A DNA stretch of 64,000 bases, from NCBI GenBank assembly GCA_016196035.1, contig JACPYM010000091.1, forward strand, positions 123,758 through 187,757, given 5' to 3'. Source of the DNA: Acidobacteriota bacterium (GTDB lineage: Bacteria; Acidobacteriota; Blastocatellia; RBC074). Below the pieces are notes generated by a model. The model was not told where the DNA came from. It searched no databases and was given only the letters and a program-made list of their open reading frames with translations. This document shows, piece by piece, positions 44,308 to 55,666 of this stretch; positions within the stretch are counted from its first letter, which is position 1; every line of letters begins with the position of its first letter. The translations under genes were made by a program, and so were the position numbers.

Positions 44308-47300
44308 TTACTTGAGATTGACCCGCACAGTATTGGCCGTTTTCCCATCCACCAGCAACACCAAATCCACTTCCCCGCGCCCGGCCAACGCGCGCGGCAA
44401 CGGCCCCACGTTGATTTGATCGAGTCCGACCAAATCGCCCTGCGCCCCGGCGAACGAGACGGGCACGCTCACGCCGCCCATTGTGCACGTCACTGCCGCC
44501 AACGCGCTGCGTCCGCGCAGGCCCGTGCCAAACAGCAGCAGGATGACTTGATCGCCTTCCGGCCCCAAATCAATCGGCGCAGTCACAAAACGCCCCGCTA
44601 CTGAATCAAACCGCGCGACTGGCTCGAAGGTTTGCACTTCGCCCCGCACGCGCAAGGCCACCGCCGCCGGGACGCCTTGCCCATTGGCGTTGGCGGCGAA
44701 GAGGCCCGGCGCGACCGCCGCAATCCGCACCGCGCCGAGCGCGAGTTTGCCGCTGCCGCTGGTAATCGTCACCGTCGCCGCGCCCGCCGCCGTCCCCGCC
44801 GGCAGCAGGTAGTTGACTTGCCCCGCCGCGACAAAGAACAGCGGGGCGGGCCGTTCGACGCCGGCGCTGTCGCGTACCCGCACGGTCGCCGGGTGAGCGT
44901 CGTCGGCAAGGGCGTGACCGGCGCGGCCAGCGTTTGCGTAGCCAATTCGCTGCCGAACGCGGCGACAATCGAATCCGCCGCGAGTTCCGCCCCGCTGAAG
45001 CTGGCCGCCGAGAGGCTGGCGACGTTCGCCATCACATTGAAGCTCTGCGCATTGGACGTCCCACCGCCGCCCCCTCCGGCGCTTGAAGACGGGTTGAAGA
45101 CCGTGACCGTCGCCGGGCCGAGCGTCAGCAAATCGCTCGCGGGAATCTGCGCGGTCAGTTGGGTCGCGCCGACAAAGGCCGTCGTCCGGTTATTGCCGTT
45201 CCACCGCACCGTCGCGCCGTTCACGAAGCCCGTGCCGTTGACGGTGAGCGTGAAGGCCGCCGGCCCCCGCGTTGGCGGCATTGGGCGTCAGCCCGGCGAG
45301 CGCGGGCACGGGATTTTCGCCCGACTGCGTGACGGTGAAGCTCTGGCCGCCGACGCTGAGCGTGCCTGTCCGCGCGTTCTGGCTGGTGTTGGGCGCGACG
45401 CTGAAGCTGACCGTGCCGTTGCCCGCGCCACTGCTGCCGGCGGTGATGGTGAGGAAGCCCGCGTTGCTCGTCGCCGTCCAGGTGCAGCCGCCTTGCGCGG
45501 TGACGGCGACGCTGCCGGAGCCGCCGGTGGCGGTGAAGGATTGGGTGGTGGGGGAGATGGTGAGCAGGTTGAGTGAGTAGCGTGCGCCTGTGCTGACCGA
45601 AGTGTTGTTGCCCTCGCCGCCCCAGATGATCATTTCACTTCCAGTCCACACAGCAGTGTGAAAATCCCGTGCAGTTGGAGCGTCGATTAAGGTCGTGGCC
45701 GTCCAAGCATCGTTTGCTGGATTGTATCGTCCGCCTGTATTGAGCCAGCCGCCAAAAAAGCCACCCCAGACGATCATTTCACTACCAGTCCACACTGCTG
45801 AGAGATTATTGCTAGGGCTGGGAGCATTCATCAGGCTTACGGATATCCATGTGTTGGTTGTTGGGTTGTAGCGACCAGAGTTGTAAGGGGCAATAAACGA
45901 TCCACCCCAAATGATCATCTCATTGCCAGTCCACACCGCAGTATGAAGGTATCGTTCCCTGGGAGCTCCGGATGTGCTTGTAGCTGCCCAACTATCGTTG
46001 GTTGGATTGTACCTACCTCCGGTGTTGAGACGGATGACTGCTGTAGCACTGAATTGATCACCACCCCAAACGATCATTTCACTGCCTGTCCAAACCGCAC
46101 TGTGGAAAACTCGCGTGGCAGGAGAGTTATTGGTACTCGTTGCTGACCAAGTATTAGTTGTCGGGTTGTATCGCCCGCCCGTGTTGGTCGCTTGGCTAGA
46201 GTTGAATCTCCCGCCCCAAACGATCATCTCATTACCTGTCCATACAGCCGTGGGAGAAGATCGCGGGCTTGGCGCGCCGGTTGTATTTGTTGCTGTCCAG
46301 GAGTTCGTTGTTGGGTTGTATCGTCCGCCATCGCTGGTGAGTTCACCCCAAATCAACATTTCGCTACCTGTCCATACGGCAGCATGACCAGATCGAGGCC
46401 TAGTACTCCATCAAGCTGAAAATGAGGGATGTAGGGCGGGATTTAATCCCGCCCTACATCCCGGATGCGCTCTCAGCATCCATCACTTACAGCTTGATGG
46501 AGTACTAGGAGCAGCAACAGTATTCGTGGGCATCCACGCATCGGTTGCGGGGAAATATCTTCCGCCAGTGTTGAGAACTCCGCTGGAGGTTCCGCCACCC
46601 CAAATAATCATTTCACTGCCAGTCCATACAGCAGTGTGACCAGTTCGCACACTAGGAGCGCCAGTTGTGCTCGTCGCCGTCCACCCATCACTCCCGCACG
46701 GCACAGCCACCGCCGCAATCTCCGGCAACCGATACGCCCACCCCGGCGCGTCCACCGCCACGTCCAGCGCGCCCCGCACCCCGCGCCACCATTCCTCAAA
46801 TTGCGGATGGTGGATTGCGGATGGCGGATTTGCAGCAGCCGTCAAGCCGAACGCCTCACATCCCCCAATCCGCCTTCCACATTCCGCCAGCCGCAAGCGA
46901 AGCTCCCGCTCCGCCAGCACCGGGCGCGCCAGGCATTCGGCCAGCAGCAGCGGCTCGTGCTCGAGCGCCGCCCACAACGCGCCGAGCACGGCCGGCTGCC
47001 GGGTCTGCCGCGCCATCCGTTCCAACTCCGCTTGCAACTGCTCCGGCGTGAGCGCCGCGCCCGTGAAGACTTCGAGCGCGCGCGACATCCGCAGGTACTC
47101 TTCCACCTGCGCGCGCAACGCCGCCGCGGGCAGCACCTCGTCGAGCGCCGGTTTCGGTTGCGGATTGTCTGTGGGCCATAAGCGCTGCCGATGGTAGACC
47201 GCTTCGATGGCGCGCTGGGCGGCGACGCGGTCTTCAAAGGTCAGGCTCTGGCGCTTGCCGCCGGCGTGGCCGCGTGGCGCGCCGGTGTTGAAGACGGCCA

Positions 47301-47385
47301 GCACGGTGATGAGCAACACGGCGCACAGGGCGATGAAACGGGCAATGATGAAATGACGCTGGTGAAATGGACGGCGAGTGAACAT
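44308..47385 (-). pseudogene. Broken kelch-repeat secreted protein gene, disrupted by a mobile element and two frameshifts
   Basis: The gene starts at 47385 with AAGGAGGT before it and a signal peptide. After a Lys/Arg/Glu-rich N-region come kelch-type repeats with the motif GHTAVWTGSEMIIWGG and NTGGRYNPTTNSW. The CTAG element (46400-46508) is inserted here and adds stops; its removal joins VAAP to RPRSGHAAVWTG in frame. At 45264-45268 a run of five C (five G on the coding strand) shifts the frame within a BACON/IPT-like region. A second shift near 44891 precedes a C-terminal beta domain resembling TIGR03437 ([18 protein letters not shown]). Frameshifts could be sequence errors; the insertion cannot. 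Confidence 0.8.
46400..46508. mobile_element. CTAG-targeted MITE-like element, copy inside the kelch gene
   Basis: The 109-base span begins and ends with CTAG and has inverted ends CTAGTACTCCATCAAGCTG and its complement. An inner hairpin (GGGATGTAGGGCGGGATT and its complement) lies near the left. The copy at 52278-52386 is identical base for base over 109 bases, and the window edge at 63966 starts a third identical copy. It encodes no protein. Confidence 0.92.
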
Positions 47386-47423
47386 AGCTGACCTCCTTGT
47401 CAGGGTGCGAAATGCGTAGCTGG

Positions 47424-47843
47424 TTACTTCGTCCAATCTTGCAGTGTCAGTCCGGCAATCTGTCCGAAATGAATGGCATTGCGGGTGACCAGAATGCACT
47501 GCTGGGCGAGGGTGATGGCGGCGATGCGGCGGTCTTGCGTGTCCAGGCGCGGCCATTGTTTGCGCAACGACTGGTCAAGCGTCTCCGCCACCGGGTCGAA
47601 ATCGAGAATCGGGAGTGTGTTCAGGTCGGCAATCGTTTCGTGCAACTGGCGGTAAGCCGCAACGCAAGCCAGACCATTGGGAAATTTACGAATTTGCAGG
47701 AAGCGTCCGCGCAGTTGTTCTTCCGCCGTGATGATGGTGATGGCTACGGCGCCGGGCTGCGTCGCGGTAAGCCGGGCGGTCACAAGCTGGTGGCCGCGTT
47801 GTGCAAGGCTGAGATGATCGGTGTCGAGCACGTAGCGAATCAT
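47424..47843 (-). CDS. vapC: PIN-domain toxin, VapC-like
   Basis: The 139-residue protein opens with the first acidic site of PIN domains, MIRYVLDTDHLSL, has the glutamate in ITIITAEEQLRGR, and ends with the further acidic site LDTQDRRIAAITLA and NAIHFGQIAGL. PIN-domain toxins cut RNA. It starts at 47841-47843 and overlaps the antitoxin gene by four bases (ATGA). Its partner is not a classic VapB but a HicB-like protein. Cellular target unknown. Confidence 0.82.
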   Translation of the reverse strand: MIRYVLDTDHLSLAQRGHQLVTARLTATQPGAVAITIITAEEQLRGRFLQIRKFPNGLACVAAYRQLHETIADLNTLPILDFDPVAETLDQSLRKQWPRLDTQDRRIAAITLAQQCILVTRNAIHFGQIAGLTLQDWTK

Positions 47844-48163
47844 GACATTGCGGCGGCCTCCCGCGCGGCCTCTTCTTCGTTCAGTTGACGGCGATACGCG
47901 GCGATATTGGCCTGAAAGTCGTCCCAGGTCGGATCGTCTTTGTACTTTCCACAAATTTTCTGCCAGGGATTGGCGGCTTGTGTGTCGGGATCGAACTCGA
48001 AGGTGACGAGTTTACCGCGCGCCAGCCATTGGCTCAACGCTTCTTTTGCCTTGGCGACAGCTTCTTCCTCGGTCACGCCTTCCGCCACACAATCGGGCAG
48101 CCCGATCACCATTGCCTGATAGCCGTTGTGAAGCTGATTTTGCACGAAGATTTGATAAGACAT
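47840..48163 (-). CDS. HicB-like antitoxin paired with a PIN toxin
   Basis: The 107-residue protein has the HicB-type N-terminal fold (IFVQNQLHNGYQAMVIGLPDC, then VTEEEAVAKAKEAL), the UPF0150-like pattern of a degraded RNase H-like domain. The C-terminal part (KYKDDPTWDDFQANIAAYRRQ) is a helical segment that could wrap around the toxin. GGAGG precedes the start at 48163. It lies upstream of the PIN gene with a four-base overlap. A classical HicA is not present. It would neutralise the toxin and repress the operon. Confidence 0.7.
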   Translation of the reverse strand: MSYQIFVQNQLHNGYQAMVIGLPDCVAEGVTEEEAVAKAKEALSQWLARGKLVTFEFDPDTQAANPWQKICGKYKDDPTWDDFQANIAAYRRQLNEEEAAREAAAMS

Positions 48164-48283
48164 TGCCGTTCCTCCGGCAGGCATTCTAAGACCGCTGCAA
48201 GCCGCTGGCAATCTTTACAACCGTTACAACACAGCGCGCCCCGAGATAGGCAATAACACCACCTTCGCCGTGCCATTAACGTT

Positions 48284-49507
48284 CTACTGCACGACCTCAA
48301 CCTCCATGCCATCCTTCAGCACCTGCCCACCCTCGCCTACCGCAACCTTATCGTTCAACTGCAAGCCTTCCAGAATCTCGACGCGCTCGCCGAAATGATC
48401 GCCCAGCTTGACCTCGCGTTCCTTCAGCGTCTTGCCTTGAATGACAAACACTTTGTAGGTGCCGAACAAATACGCCGCCGCCGTTTGCGGAATGGTGAGG
48501 ATCGCATCCACCTTGTCCGATTGCAGCGTCGCTTTGACGAACGAGCCGGGTTTGAGTTCGCCGCCGCGATTGACGACGAGGGCTTCGACTTCGAAAGTGC
48601 GCGTCTTTTCGTCCACGGAGGGATTGATGCGGGCGATGCGGCCGGTGAAGGTGCGGTTGGGGAAGGCTTCGAGTGTGAGGTTGACCGAACGGCCCACGCG
48701 CACCCAAGGCGACATCTTTTCGGGCACGTTCAGGCGCACGCGCAGCGGGTCTACGTTGACCAGGGTCATGACGGGCGTTTGTATTTTCAGGTATTGGCCG
48801 GCGGTGACTGAGCGCACTTTGACTGCGCCGGCAAAGGGCGCGCGGATTTGCGTGTCTTTGAGCCGCTTGCTGGCGAGGTTGAGGGTGGCCTGGGTTTGCT
48901 GCATGGAGGCGCGCAGGTTTTCGACTTGCTGCACGGCTAGGTCGTAGGTGGCTTTGGCGGCTTTGAATTTGGAATCGGCTTCATCAAAAACCTGGCGCGC
49001 GATGACGCCGGATTCGAGCAGGGCTTCAGCGCGTTTGAAACGCTGTTCGGCATCGGCGAGATCGGCGGCGGCTTTTTTGACTTCGGCGGCCTGGCGCACG
49101 TCTTTCAGTTCGCCGTCTTCTTCGCGCAAACCGAGCCGGGCGCGCGACTGAGCCAGCGCGGCGCGTTGCTGTTCCATCGTCAATTCAAACTCGACGGGCG
49201 AAATGCGCGCGAGCAGTTGGCCTTTGCTGACGCGGTCGCCGACGTCTACCAATACCTGTTCGACACGGCCTTCGGCTTCGGCGCTGACGGTGACTTCGTC
49301 AAAGGCGAAGAGCGACCCGACGGCTTCGACCGCGCGTTGTTGTTGCTGCTGTGTGACTGCGATGAGCTTGACTTTGGTTTTGGCGGGCAGGGTTTTGGGC
49401 TTTTCGGCCTCGGCCTTGGTGGCGTCTTTGCGCGAGCAGGCAGTAAGCAAACACAGCGCGCACACGGCGAGCATAAGTTTGAGGGCAGGACGATTGGAAT
49501 GGTTCAT
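48284..49507 (-). CDS. RND efflux periplasmic adaptor lipoprotein
   Basis: The 407-residue protein has a lipobox (LLTAC near residue 24), then the HlyD/MFP layout: a barrel-sandwich lipoyl segment (EAEGRVEQVLVDVGDRVSKGQLLARI), a coiled-coil hairpin, the second lipoyl half (DTQIRAPFAGAVKVRSVTAG), and a membrane-proximal domain. It would link an inner-membrane RND pump to an outer-membrane channel. No pump or channel gene is adjacent, unlike normal operons. No clear ribosome binding site was seen. Substrate unknown. Confidence 0.85.
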   Translation of the reverse strand: MNHSNRPALKLMLAVCALCLLTACSRKDATKAEAEKPKTLPAKTKVKLIAVTQQQQQRAVEAVGSLFAFDEVTVSAEAEGRVEQVLVDVGDRVSKGQLLARISPVEFELTMEQQRAALAQSRARLGLREEDGELKDVRQAAEVKKAAADLADAEQRFKRAEALLESGVIARQVFDEADSKFKAAKATYDLAVQQVENLRASMQQTQATLNLASKRLKDTQIRAPFAGAVKVRSVTAGQYLKIQTPVMTLVNVDPLRVRLNVPEKMSPWVRVGRSVNLTLEAFPNRTFTGRIARINPSVDEKTRTFEVEALVVNRGGELKPGSFVKATLQSDKVDAILTIPQTAAAYLFGTYKVFVIQGKTLKEREVKLGDHFGERVEILEGLQLNDKVAVGEGGQVLKDGMEVEVVQ

Positions 49508-49566
49508 GGGGTTATTGCTACACGAAAGATGAATTGACGGTTCGTCAGGATTTGGTGCTTAACTTG

Positions 49567-49693
49567 GTCTGGCGGAGCCTTTGGAGTGCGTGCGGCACAG
49601 GCCGCCGCTTTGGTAGTCCTTTGATTTTTAGACAACGAAGGGATTACCAAAGCGGCGGCCTGTGCCGCACGCACTCCAAAGGCTCCGCCAGAC
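49567..49693. repeat. Palindrome with perfect 49-base arms
   Basis: Arms at 49567-49615 and 49645-49693, beginning GTCTGGCGGAGCCTTTGGAG, are perfectly complementary around a 29-base centre that itself has TCCTTTG/CAACGAAGGGA pairing. It lies between the efflux adaptor start and the stop of the next gene on the same strand. Confidence 0.92.
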
Positions 49694-49698
49694 TGCGG

Positions 49699-50640
49699 CT
49701 AATTCGCGCCGACCTTGCTATACACCGCATTGCCCAAACGCACAAACGGGCCGCCGTCTTCGGCCAATTCATCCGTGATGGTGAACGAATGCGCGGCGAC
49801 GATAGACAGCGTGCGGCGCAATTGGAGTTTCTGCCCTTTGACAGTGATCGCATCATAACTGAAGCGGATCGAAATCGGGCTGCGCCAATCGCCTTTGCTG
49901 TTGAGCTTGACGCCCGCTGAGGTTGTTTCCGTGACGGTCAGCAGCTTCGTCGCTTCGTCAAACACAAGGTTCATGCTCTCTTTGTAAACACCCGCGTCGT
50001 GTTTGCCGGTGCCAACGCCGGTGGCCGATTTGCCATCGGCATTTTTGGTGAAAGTCATCGTGCCTTCGCGCGGCGCAGGGGCAAGGGCGCTCTCACGTCC
50101 CACGTATTTGTAAGTCCAGGCGCCGACAAAATAATCCAGCGACTGTTTCTGCTGGGGCTGTTCAACGATTTGGCGTTGCTGGGGGCGCGCCTGTTGTTGT
50201 CCCGGTTGCGGCGTTTGCTGTTGCTGGGCGGCGGAAAAGAGCGCGCCTTCGGTGTCAGTGCTGACGCGTTTGAGACTGACCTCAATTTTGATGGCGTTGC
50301 CGCCGAAATCGAGCGCGCCCTCACCGGTCAGCGCGTCGCCCGCCAAGGTGAACGTGTAATCAATCGTCACCGTGGCCTGGGGTGTTTCAAAATCGGCTTT
50401 GGCCGTGACTTTCGCGCCCTCAACTTTGATGGCGTAAAGCTTGGCCTCGGTGTTGGGGCGCAACCCGGCAGTGCGGCCCGTGTATCCTGCGCCTTCTTTT
50501 TTGAAGATGACGGTGGTCGGGCGTTTGCCTTGCATCGAATTGGTTTCGCCTTCCCAGCGGCCTGTGAGCTGGTCGGTTTGGGCGAAGGCGGTGACGGTTA
50601 AGAAAGTTAGTAGTGCGATAAGAATGATTGGACGTTTCAT
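49699..50640 (-). CDS. Secreted protein with a C-terminal DUF1579-like (lipocalin-like) domain
   Basis: The 313-residue protein has a signal peptide (to about residue 21). The N-terminal part is a small beta domain ([21 protein letters not shown]). After a Gln/Pro-rich linker comes a second beta domain, [20 protein letters not shown] and [22 protein letters not shown], which resembles DUF1579/lipocalin-like proteins. AGGAG lies before the start. It lies between the perfect palindrome and a VOC protein gene. Function unknown. Confidence 0.6.
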   Translation of the reverse strand: MKRPIILIALLTFLTVTAFAQTDQLTGRWEGETNSMQGKRPTTVIFKKEGAGYTGRTAGLRPNTEAKLYAIKVEGAKVTAKADFETPQATVTIDYTFTLAGDALTGEGALDFGGNAIKIEVSLKRVSTDTEGALFSAAQQQQTPQPGQQQARPQQRQIVEQPQQKQSLDYFVGAWTYKYVGRESALAPAPREGTMTFTKNADGKSATGVGTGKHDAGVYKESMNLVFDEATKLLTVTETTSAGVKLNSKGDWRSPISIRFSYDAITVKGQKLQLRRTLSIVAAHSFTITDELAEDGGPFVRLGNAVYSKVGAN

Positions 50641-50686
50641 TGTTGTTTGCTCCTAAACGCGCCAGCAAAGACCTTGCCGCGCGGTG

Positions 50687-51595
50687 TTATTGCTTTTGTG
50701 CGTGTCCTTCCACCAATTGAATCAAGATGCGATCCGGCCCTTCGATCAGCGCTTGTTTCAGCCCCGCTTGGGTCTTGCTGCCCTCGACCACCGTCACACC
50801 GTCCTGACGTAGCTTTTCCAGGTACTCGGTCAGATTGTCTACGCTGATGCCGACGTGGTCTACGACACGGCCTTTGGTCGAATCAAACGTGGTCTTGCCC
50901 TTCCATTGCGCGGCGTATTCCTGCTTCGGGTATTCGATGGGAAAAATGATGATGTTGACGTTGTCGAGATTCACCGAAGCCGACGGGCCGATTTGAATGC
51001 CGCGATACATGCGCGGTTCGCGCGATGCCGACACGCGCCCTTTCGTGCCAAAATGTTTCATGTACCACTGCCCCGCCGCAATCGGATCGGCGCTGAACAG
51101 GTGCAGGTGACCGAAGCGATGATGCCCGGCGGTGTTCAACTCGATCAACCCCTTGTCAGGGCTTTCGACGTAGGCGTAATAGAAACTGCCGGGCTTGGCG
51201 TTCGGATTGCCGCCGATGTCGCTGATGTCGGTGAGTGGCGTGAAAAACTTCGTGCCGAGTTTTTGCTGCCGTTCGTACTCAGCAGGCATGTTTTCGGCGC
51301 CCCAGCCGAAATGCCAGATGGCGGACGTTAGTTCCGCAGGCGGGGCCTGTTTGACCTTGTTGAAGAGAAGCCAGGATTTCTGCGCCCAGACGGCATCCTG
51401 CCCGTTGAACTTGGCTTTCTCGCAATCGAAGCGGCTGGTGTAAAACTCCAGCGCGCGTTGCGGGTCGGTCGTGTTGAGTTGCAGGTGATGGAAGTGAGCG
51501 GTGTTGGCGAGTGCGTCTTGCCTGGCGGCGGCTTGCGCCAGCAGCGTGATGACACCGGCGGCGAACGCCATAAAAAGCAGCGGGAACTTATGCAT
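50687..51595 (-). CDS. Secreted VOC/glyoxalase-superfamily protein
   Basis: The 302-residue protein has a signal peptide (about residues 1-22). Two VOC-type betaalphabetabetabeta units follow: [25 protein letters not shown] near residue 35 and [28 protein letters not shown] near residue 150, and [23 protein letters not shown] at the end. The histidines and glutamates would bind a divalent metal. GGAGG lies before the start. It overlaps the HepT gene by eight bases. Substrate unknown. Confidence 0.8.
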   Translation of the reverse strand: MHKFPLLFMAFAAGVITLLAQAAARQDALANTAHFHHLQLNTTDPQRALEFYTSRFDCEKAKFNGQDAVWAQKSWLLFNKVKQAPPAELTSAIWHFGWGAENMPAEYERQQKLGTKFFTPLTDISDIGGNPNAKPGSFYYAYVESPDKGLIELNTAGHHRFGHLHLFSADPIAAGQWYMKHFGTKGRVSASREPRMYRGIQIGPSASVNLDNVNIIIFPIEYPKQEYAAQWKGKTTFDSTKGRVVDHVGISVDNLTEYLEKLRQDGVTVVEGSKTQAGLKQALIEGPDRILIQLVEGHAQKQ

Positions 51596-51953
51596 CAGTT
51601 GAATCCTCCGCAGGAAATTCACGAATGAGAATTTGTTTGACCTCGCGGTCGAGCACAGGAACATCGTTGTTGACGACGGCCCAGACTACTCTGTAATCCA
51701 CGCCGAAATAAGCGTGGGTCAAGCGGTCGCGCATGCGTCCAATCGCCCGCCATTCGACTGCCGGAGCTTTTTGCCTGATTTCTTCGGGTATGTGTTTGGC
51801 CGCTTCGCCGATGATTTCCAAACTGCGCGTGAAGGCGCGCTTCAGTATGTCGTCTTGCATGAAGGCGGCTTCCTCAAGCTGCGTGGCGTTTTGCTGAAGA
51901 AAAGCGGTCTCTTGCAGGATGTGTTGCAGATACTCACGTGTTGAAGGGGGCAT
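51588..51953 (-). CDS. hepT: HepT-like (DUF86) ribonuclease toxin
   Basis: The 121-residue helical protein carries the HEPN signature [12 protein letters not shown] (R-x4-H-x-Y), the RNase active site whose tyrosine is modified by its partner in known MntA-HepT systems. It overlaps the MntA gene by 20 bases and the VOC gene by eight. The toxin would cleave RNA when free. Start ATG 51953 was taken. Confidence 0.9.
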   Translation of the reverse strand: MPPSTREYLQHILQETAFLQQNATQLEEAAFMQDDILKRAFTRSLEIIGEAAKHIPEEIRQKAPAVEWRAIGRMRDRLTHAYFGVDYRVVWAVVNNDVPVLDREVKQILIREFPAEDSTDA

Positions 51954-52245
51954 ATTCCACCTCGCGCAAAATGTGCGGGCCGATAAACGGGCTGAGCGAT
52001 TCGGTCGTCACCAGATCAACCTTCCGCTCAAACAAATCTTCCAGCCAGTCGCCGAGACCCACGAAGTTTTTTAAGCTGATTTGTTCCGGCTCCAACTCAA
52101 CCAAAATGTCCACGTCGCTTTCCGCATTGGCTTCGTCCCGCACGAACGAACCGAACAAGCCACAACGCTTCACGCCAAAGCCCTGCAATTCGGCTTGGTG
52201 CTGTTGCAGCAGTTGCAGCACTTGTTGTTTGGTTTGGACCAGCAT
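51934..52245 (-). CDS. mntA: MntA-like minimal nucleotidyltransferase antitoxin
   Basis: The 103-residue protein has the nucleotidyltransferase motif [20 protein letters not shown] (GS-x9-DxD) near residues 31-50. In the family it adds AMP to the tyrosine of HepT. A final short sequence ([17 protein letters not shown]) is usual. AGGAA lies before the ATG. The gene is upstream of hepT with a 20-base overlap. An identical mobile element lies 33 bases upstream of its start and could affect its promoter. Confidence 0.9.
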   Translation of the reverse strand: MLVQTKQQVLQLLQQHQAELQGFGVKRCGLFGSFVRDEANAESDVDILVELEPEQISLKNFVGLGDWLEDLFERKVDLVTTESLSPFIGPHILREVEYAPFNT

Positions 52246-52277
52246 TGCCGTTTCCTCGTGCGACCGACGTTTTGCGC

Positions 52278-52386
52278 CTAGTACTCCATCAAGCTGAAAA
52301 TGAGGGATGTAGGGCGGGATTTAATCCCGCCCTACATCCCGGATGCGCTCTCAGCATCCATCACTTACAGCTTGATGGAGTACTAG
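52278..52386. mobile_element. CTAG-targeted MITE-like element, copy between mntA and the amidohydrolase gene
   Basis: Identical to 46400-46508, including the flanking CTAG at each end. It lies between the mntA start and the terminator of the amidohydrolase gene. Confidence 0.92.
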
Positions 52387-52395
52387 CTTATACGC

Positions 52396-52431
52396 AAAAC
52401 CCGCCAAGCGGAATCCGGCTTGGCGGGTTTT
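52396..52431 (-). terminator. Intrinsic terminator of the amidohydrolase gene
   Basis: AAAACCCGCCAAGC pairs perfectly with GCTTGGCGGGTTTT around an eight-base loop. It lies about 30 bases past the minus-strand stop of the amidohydrolase. Confidence 0.7.
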
Positions 52432-52463
52432 GTGGGAACCAATGCGGCCAACAGCCAGCCAGA

Positions 52464-53984
52464 CTAATCGCTCGCCCGCACCCAGCCGTGCGCCGCGTTG
52501 TCGCGCTGTCCGCCCGACTCGACGTAAGCGATCTTCATCTTTTCGAGCGCGTCCGCCGTCAGCGGATTGCGCTTGGCGTTGACGTCCACGTTGTAAAGCT
52601 TGGCCGCGTTTAGCCCGAAGATTTTCGCCTTGTCCTCTTTGGTGATCTTCTTGTAGCCGAATTTCTCGCACATCTCATCGGTGATTTGGAACCGTTTGAA
52701 GGCGTCAATGCCCCATTGCGGCGATCCCCACCAGAGACAATCCGTGCCCCAAACCACATGATCAGCGCCGTAGTATTTGATATTCTTGCCCATGCCGTGC
52801 ATCGCCATAACCGGGTCAGTCACGGCCAGCACATTGAAGAAGCTGCCAATCTCGCAATAGACGTTGTTCATCTGCGGATTGCGCTTCTTGATGTCCATCA
52901 GCACGCTGTGCCAGAGAAAATCGCCGGTCTGCGGATCGTACTGATTGCTCTCTTTCCAATTGGGTTCGTTGGAGCCGTGTTTGATCGCCGAGTGATAGAC
53001 GACAAAATTGAAATCAGGATTGCGCAGGGCCGCTTTCTCGACGTCTTTGGGATTGGCCAGATGACCCAGCGTGCGCGATTGATAAGAATAGCCCTTGTGC
53101 GTGCTAATCAGCTTGATGCCGCGTTTACGCGATTCTTCGATAAAGAATTGCGAATTGTCATCGTCGAGCTGGAAGCCGTTGCCGGTTTGCGCCGGGTCAG
53201 TGTGGCAATACCATTTCCAGGAACTGATGCCATAAACCTTGATCTCGCGTTCCATCTGTTCGATGAGTTCGGCTTTGTTCATCTGATTTTTGACTTTGTC
53301 CCAGTAATGGTTCGGCGCGAGATTGCCCTGATTCAGCGCGCGCTGCGAGCCGGCGAGTTGGTTGATCTTTTTGCGCCCTTCATACATCACCCAACTGGGC
53401 AACACTCTGCCGCCAATGCCCGGCGTGCGGGCGGCGCCTTCCAACACTTTGCCGTCAGCATCGCGCAGGTTTTCTTTGGTGGGCACGCCCGAAATGACCA
53501 CCATCGAAGTGTCGCTGTCAAAGTACATTTCTTTGACGAAGTTTTGGAAGCCATACGCTTCGGAATCATTCTTCAGGTTGAAACCCATATTCTTGACGAA
53601 ATCCATTGTGCGAAAGCCGCCAATGGGCGCGCCGTTGGTGAAATGCGCCTGCACGTCAATGATGAAGTATTCGCCTTTCGGGAACTTTTCATCCGTTGCC
53701 GCCGCTTCCCAAGTCTCAGCCTCATCCACATCCCAGACTTTGCCGAACACCTGGTTTTGAGCCATGAAGCAGGTCGCCAGACCCATCGAAGTGCGCATGA
53801 AGTCGCGCCGCTGCATGCCTAGCTTCTTGGCGCGCTCTTCTGATAGATCGCCGATCAAATGTTCGACCATCTTTTGCGGTTCTGATTGCGGGCGCGGCGT
53901 GAACTCTTCGTTCGAGACGGCCTGCGTCGGCAGCGGCGAATCCACGCCTTTTTTGCGGTCACGTTGGTGTTTACGAATCCACAT
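52464..53984 (-). CDS. Tat-exported amidohydrolase-family protein
   Basis: The 506-residue protein has a twin-arginine signal near residue 62 ([14 protein letters not shown]), so it is folded before export. Amidohydrolase 2 (PF04909-like) segments follow: [33 protein letters not shown], and [19 protein letters not shown], with an aspartate near the end as metal ligand. Members are decarboxylases or hydrolases of aromatic or cyclic acids. AGGAG lies before the ATG 53982-53984. Divergent repeats precede it. Substrate unknown. Confidence 0.82.
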   Translation of the reverse strand: MWIRKHQRDRKKGVDSPLPTQAVSNEEFTPRPQSEPQKMVEHLIGDLSEERAKKLGMQRRDFMRTSMGLATCFMAQNQVFGKVWDVDEAETWEAAATDEKFPKGEYFIIDVQAHFTNGAPIGGFRTMDFVKNMGFNLKNDSEAYGFQNFVKEMYFDSDTSMVVISGVPTKENLRDADGKVLEGAARTPGIGGRVLPSWVMYEGRKKINQLAGSQRALNQGNLAPNHYWDKVKNQMNKAELIEQMEREIKVYGISSWKWYCHTDPAQTGNGFQLDDDNSQFFIEESRKRGIKLISTHKGYSYQSRTLGHLANPKDVEKAALRNPDFNFVVYHSAIKHGSNEPNWKESNQYDPQTGDFLWHSVLMDIKKRNPQMNNVYCEIGSFFNVLAVTDPVMAMHGMGKNIKYYGADHVVWGTDCLWWGSPQWGIDAFKRFQITDEMCEKFGYKKITKEDKAKIFGLNAAKLYNVDVNAKRNPLTADALEKMKIAYVESGGQRDNAAHGWVRASD

Positions 53985-54005
53985 TGATTGACTCCTGGAA
54001 GAATC

Positions 54006-54079
54006 TCCCACGAAGACACACGAAGGAACAGCAAGGAGACTCGCTTTAACTTCGTGCCCCTTGGTGTGTCTTCGTGGGA
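54006..54079. repeat. Hairpin of the CACACGAAG family
   Basis: TCCCACGAAGACACACGAAG on the left pairs imperfectly with CTTGGTGTGTCTTCGTGGGA on the right. It fills the gap between the amidohydrolase and monooxygenase genes. Confidence 0.75.
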
Positions 54080-54087
54080 AGGTTTGT

Positions 54088-55473
<1,386 letters not shown>

Positions 55474-55666
55474 AAGCAACTCCTTTGCTCGTTAATTGAG
55501 ACTCAACTTGATCTGCGTTGTTTGTTTGTTCAATCGGTACGCGAGCGCCAATGCAGGCGGCACTCGTCAATTTACTTTTGGCGGAAAACTTGTGTTGGTG
55601 TAGACGGCACAGCGAAAGCTGGCAGCACGTCTTCGCGCCAAGATGCAGCTTGGCGTTTTGGCAATG

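Noticed and set aside
52686..53822. Plus-strand open frame of 378 codons opposite the amidohydrolase
   Set aside because: Antisense of a Tat-exported enzyme with clear motifs.
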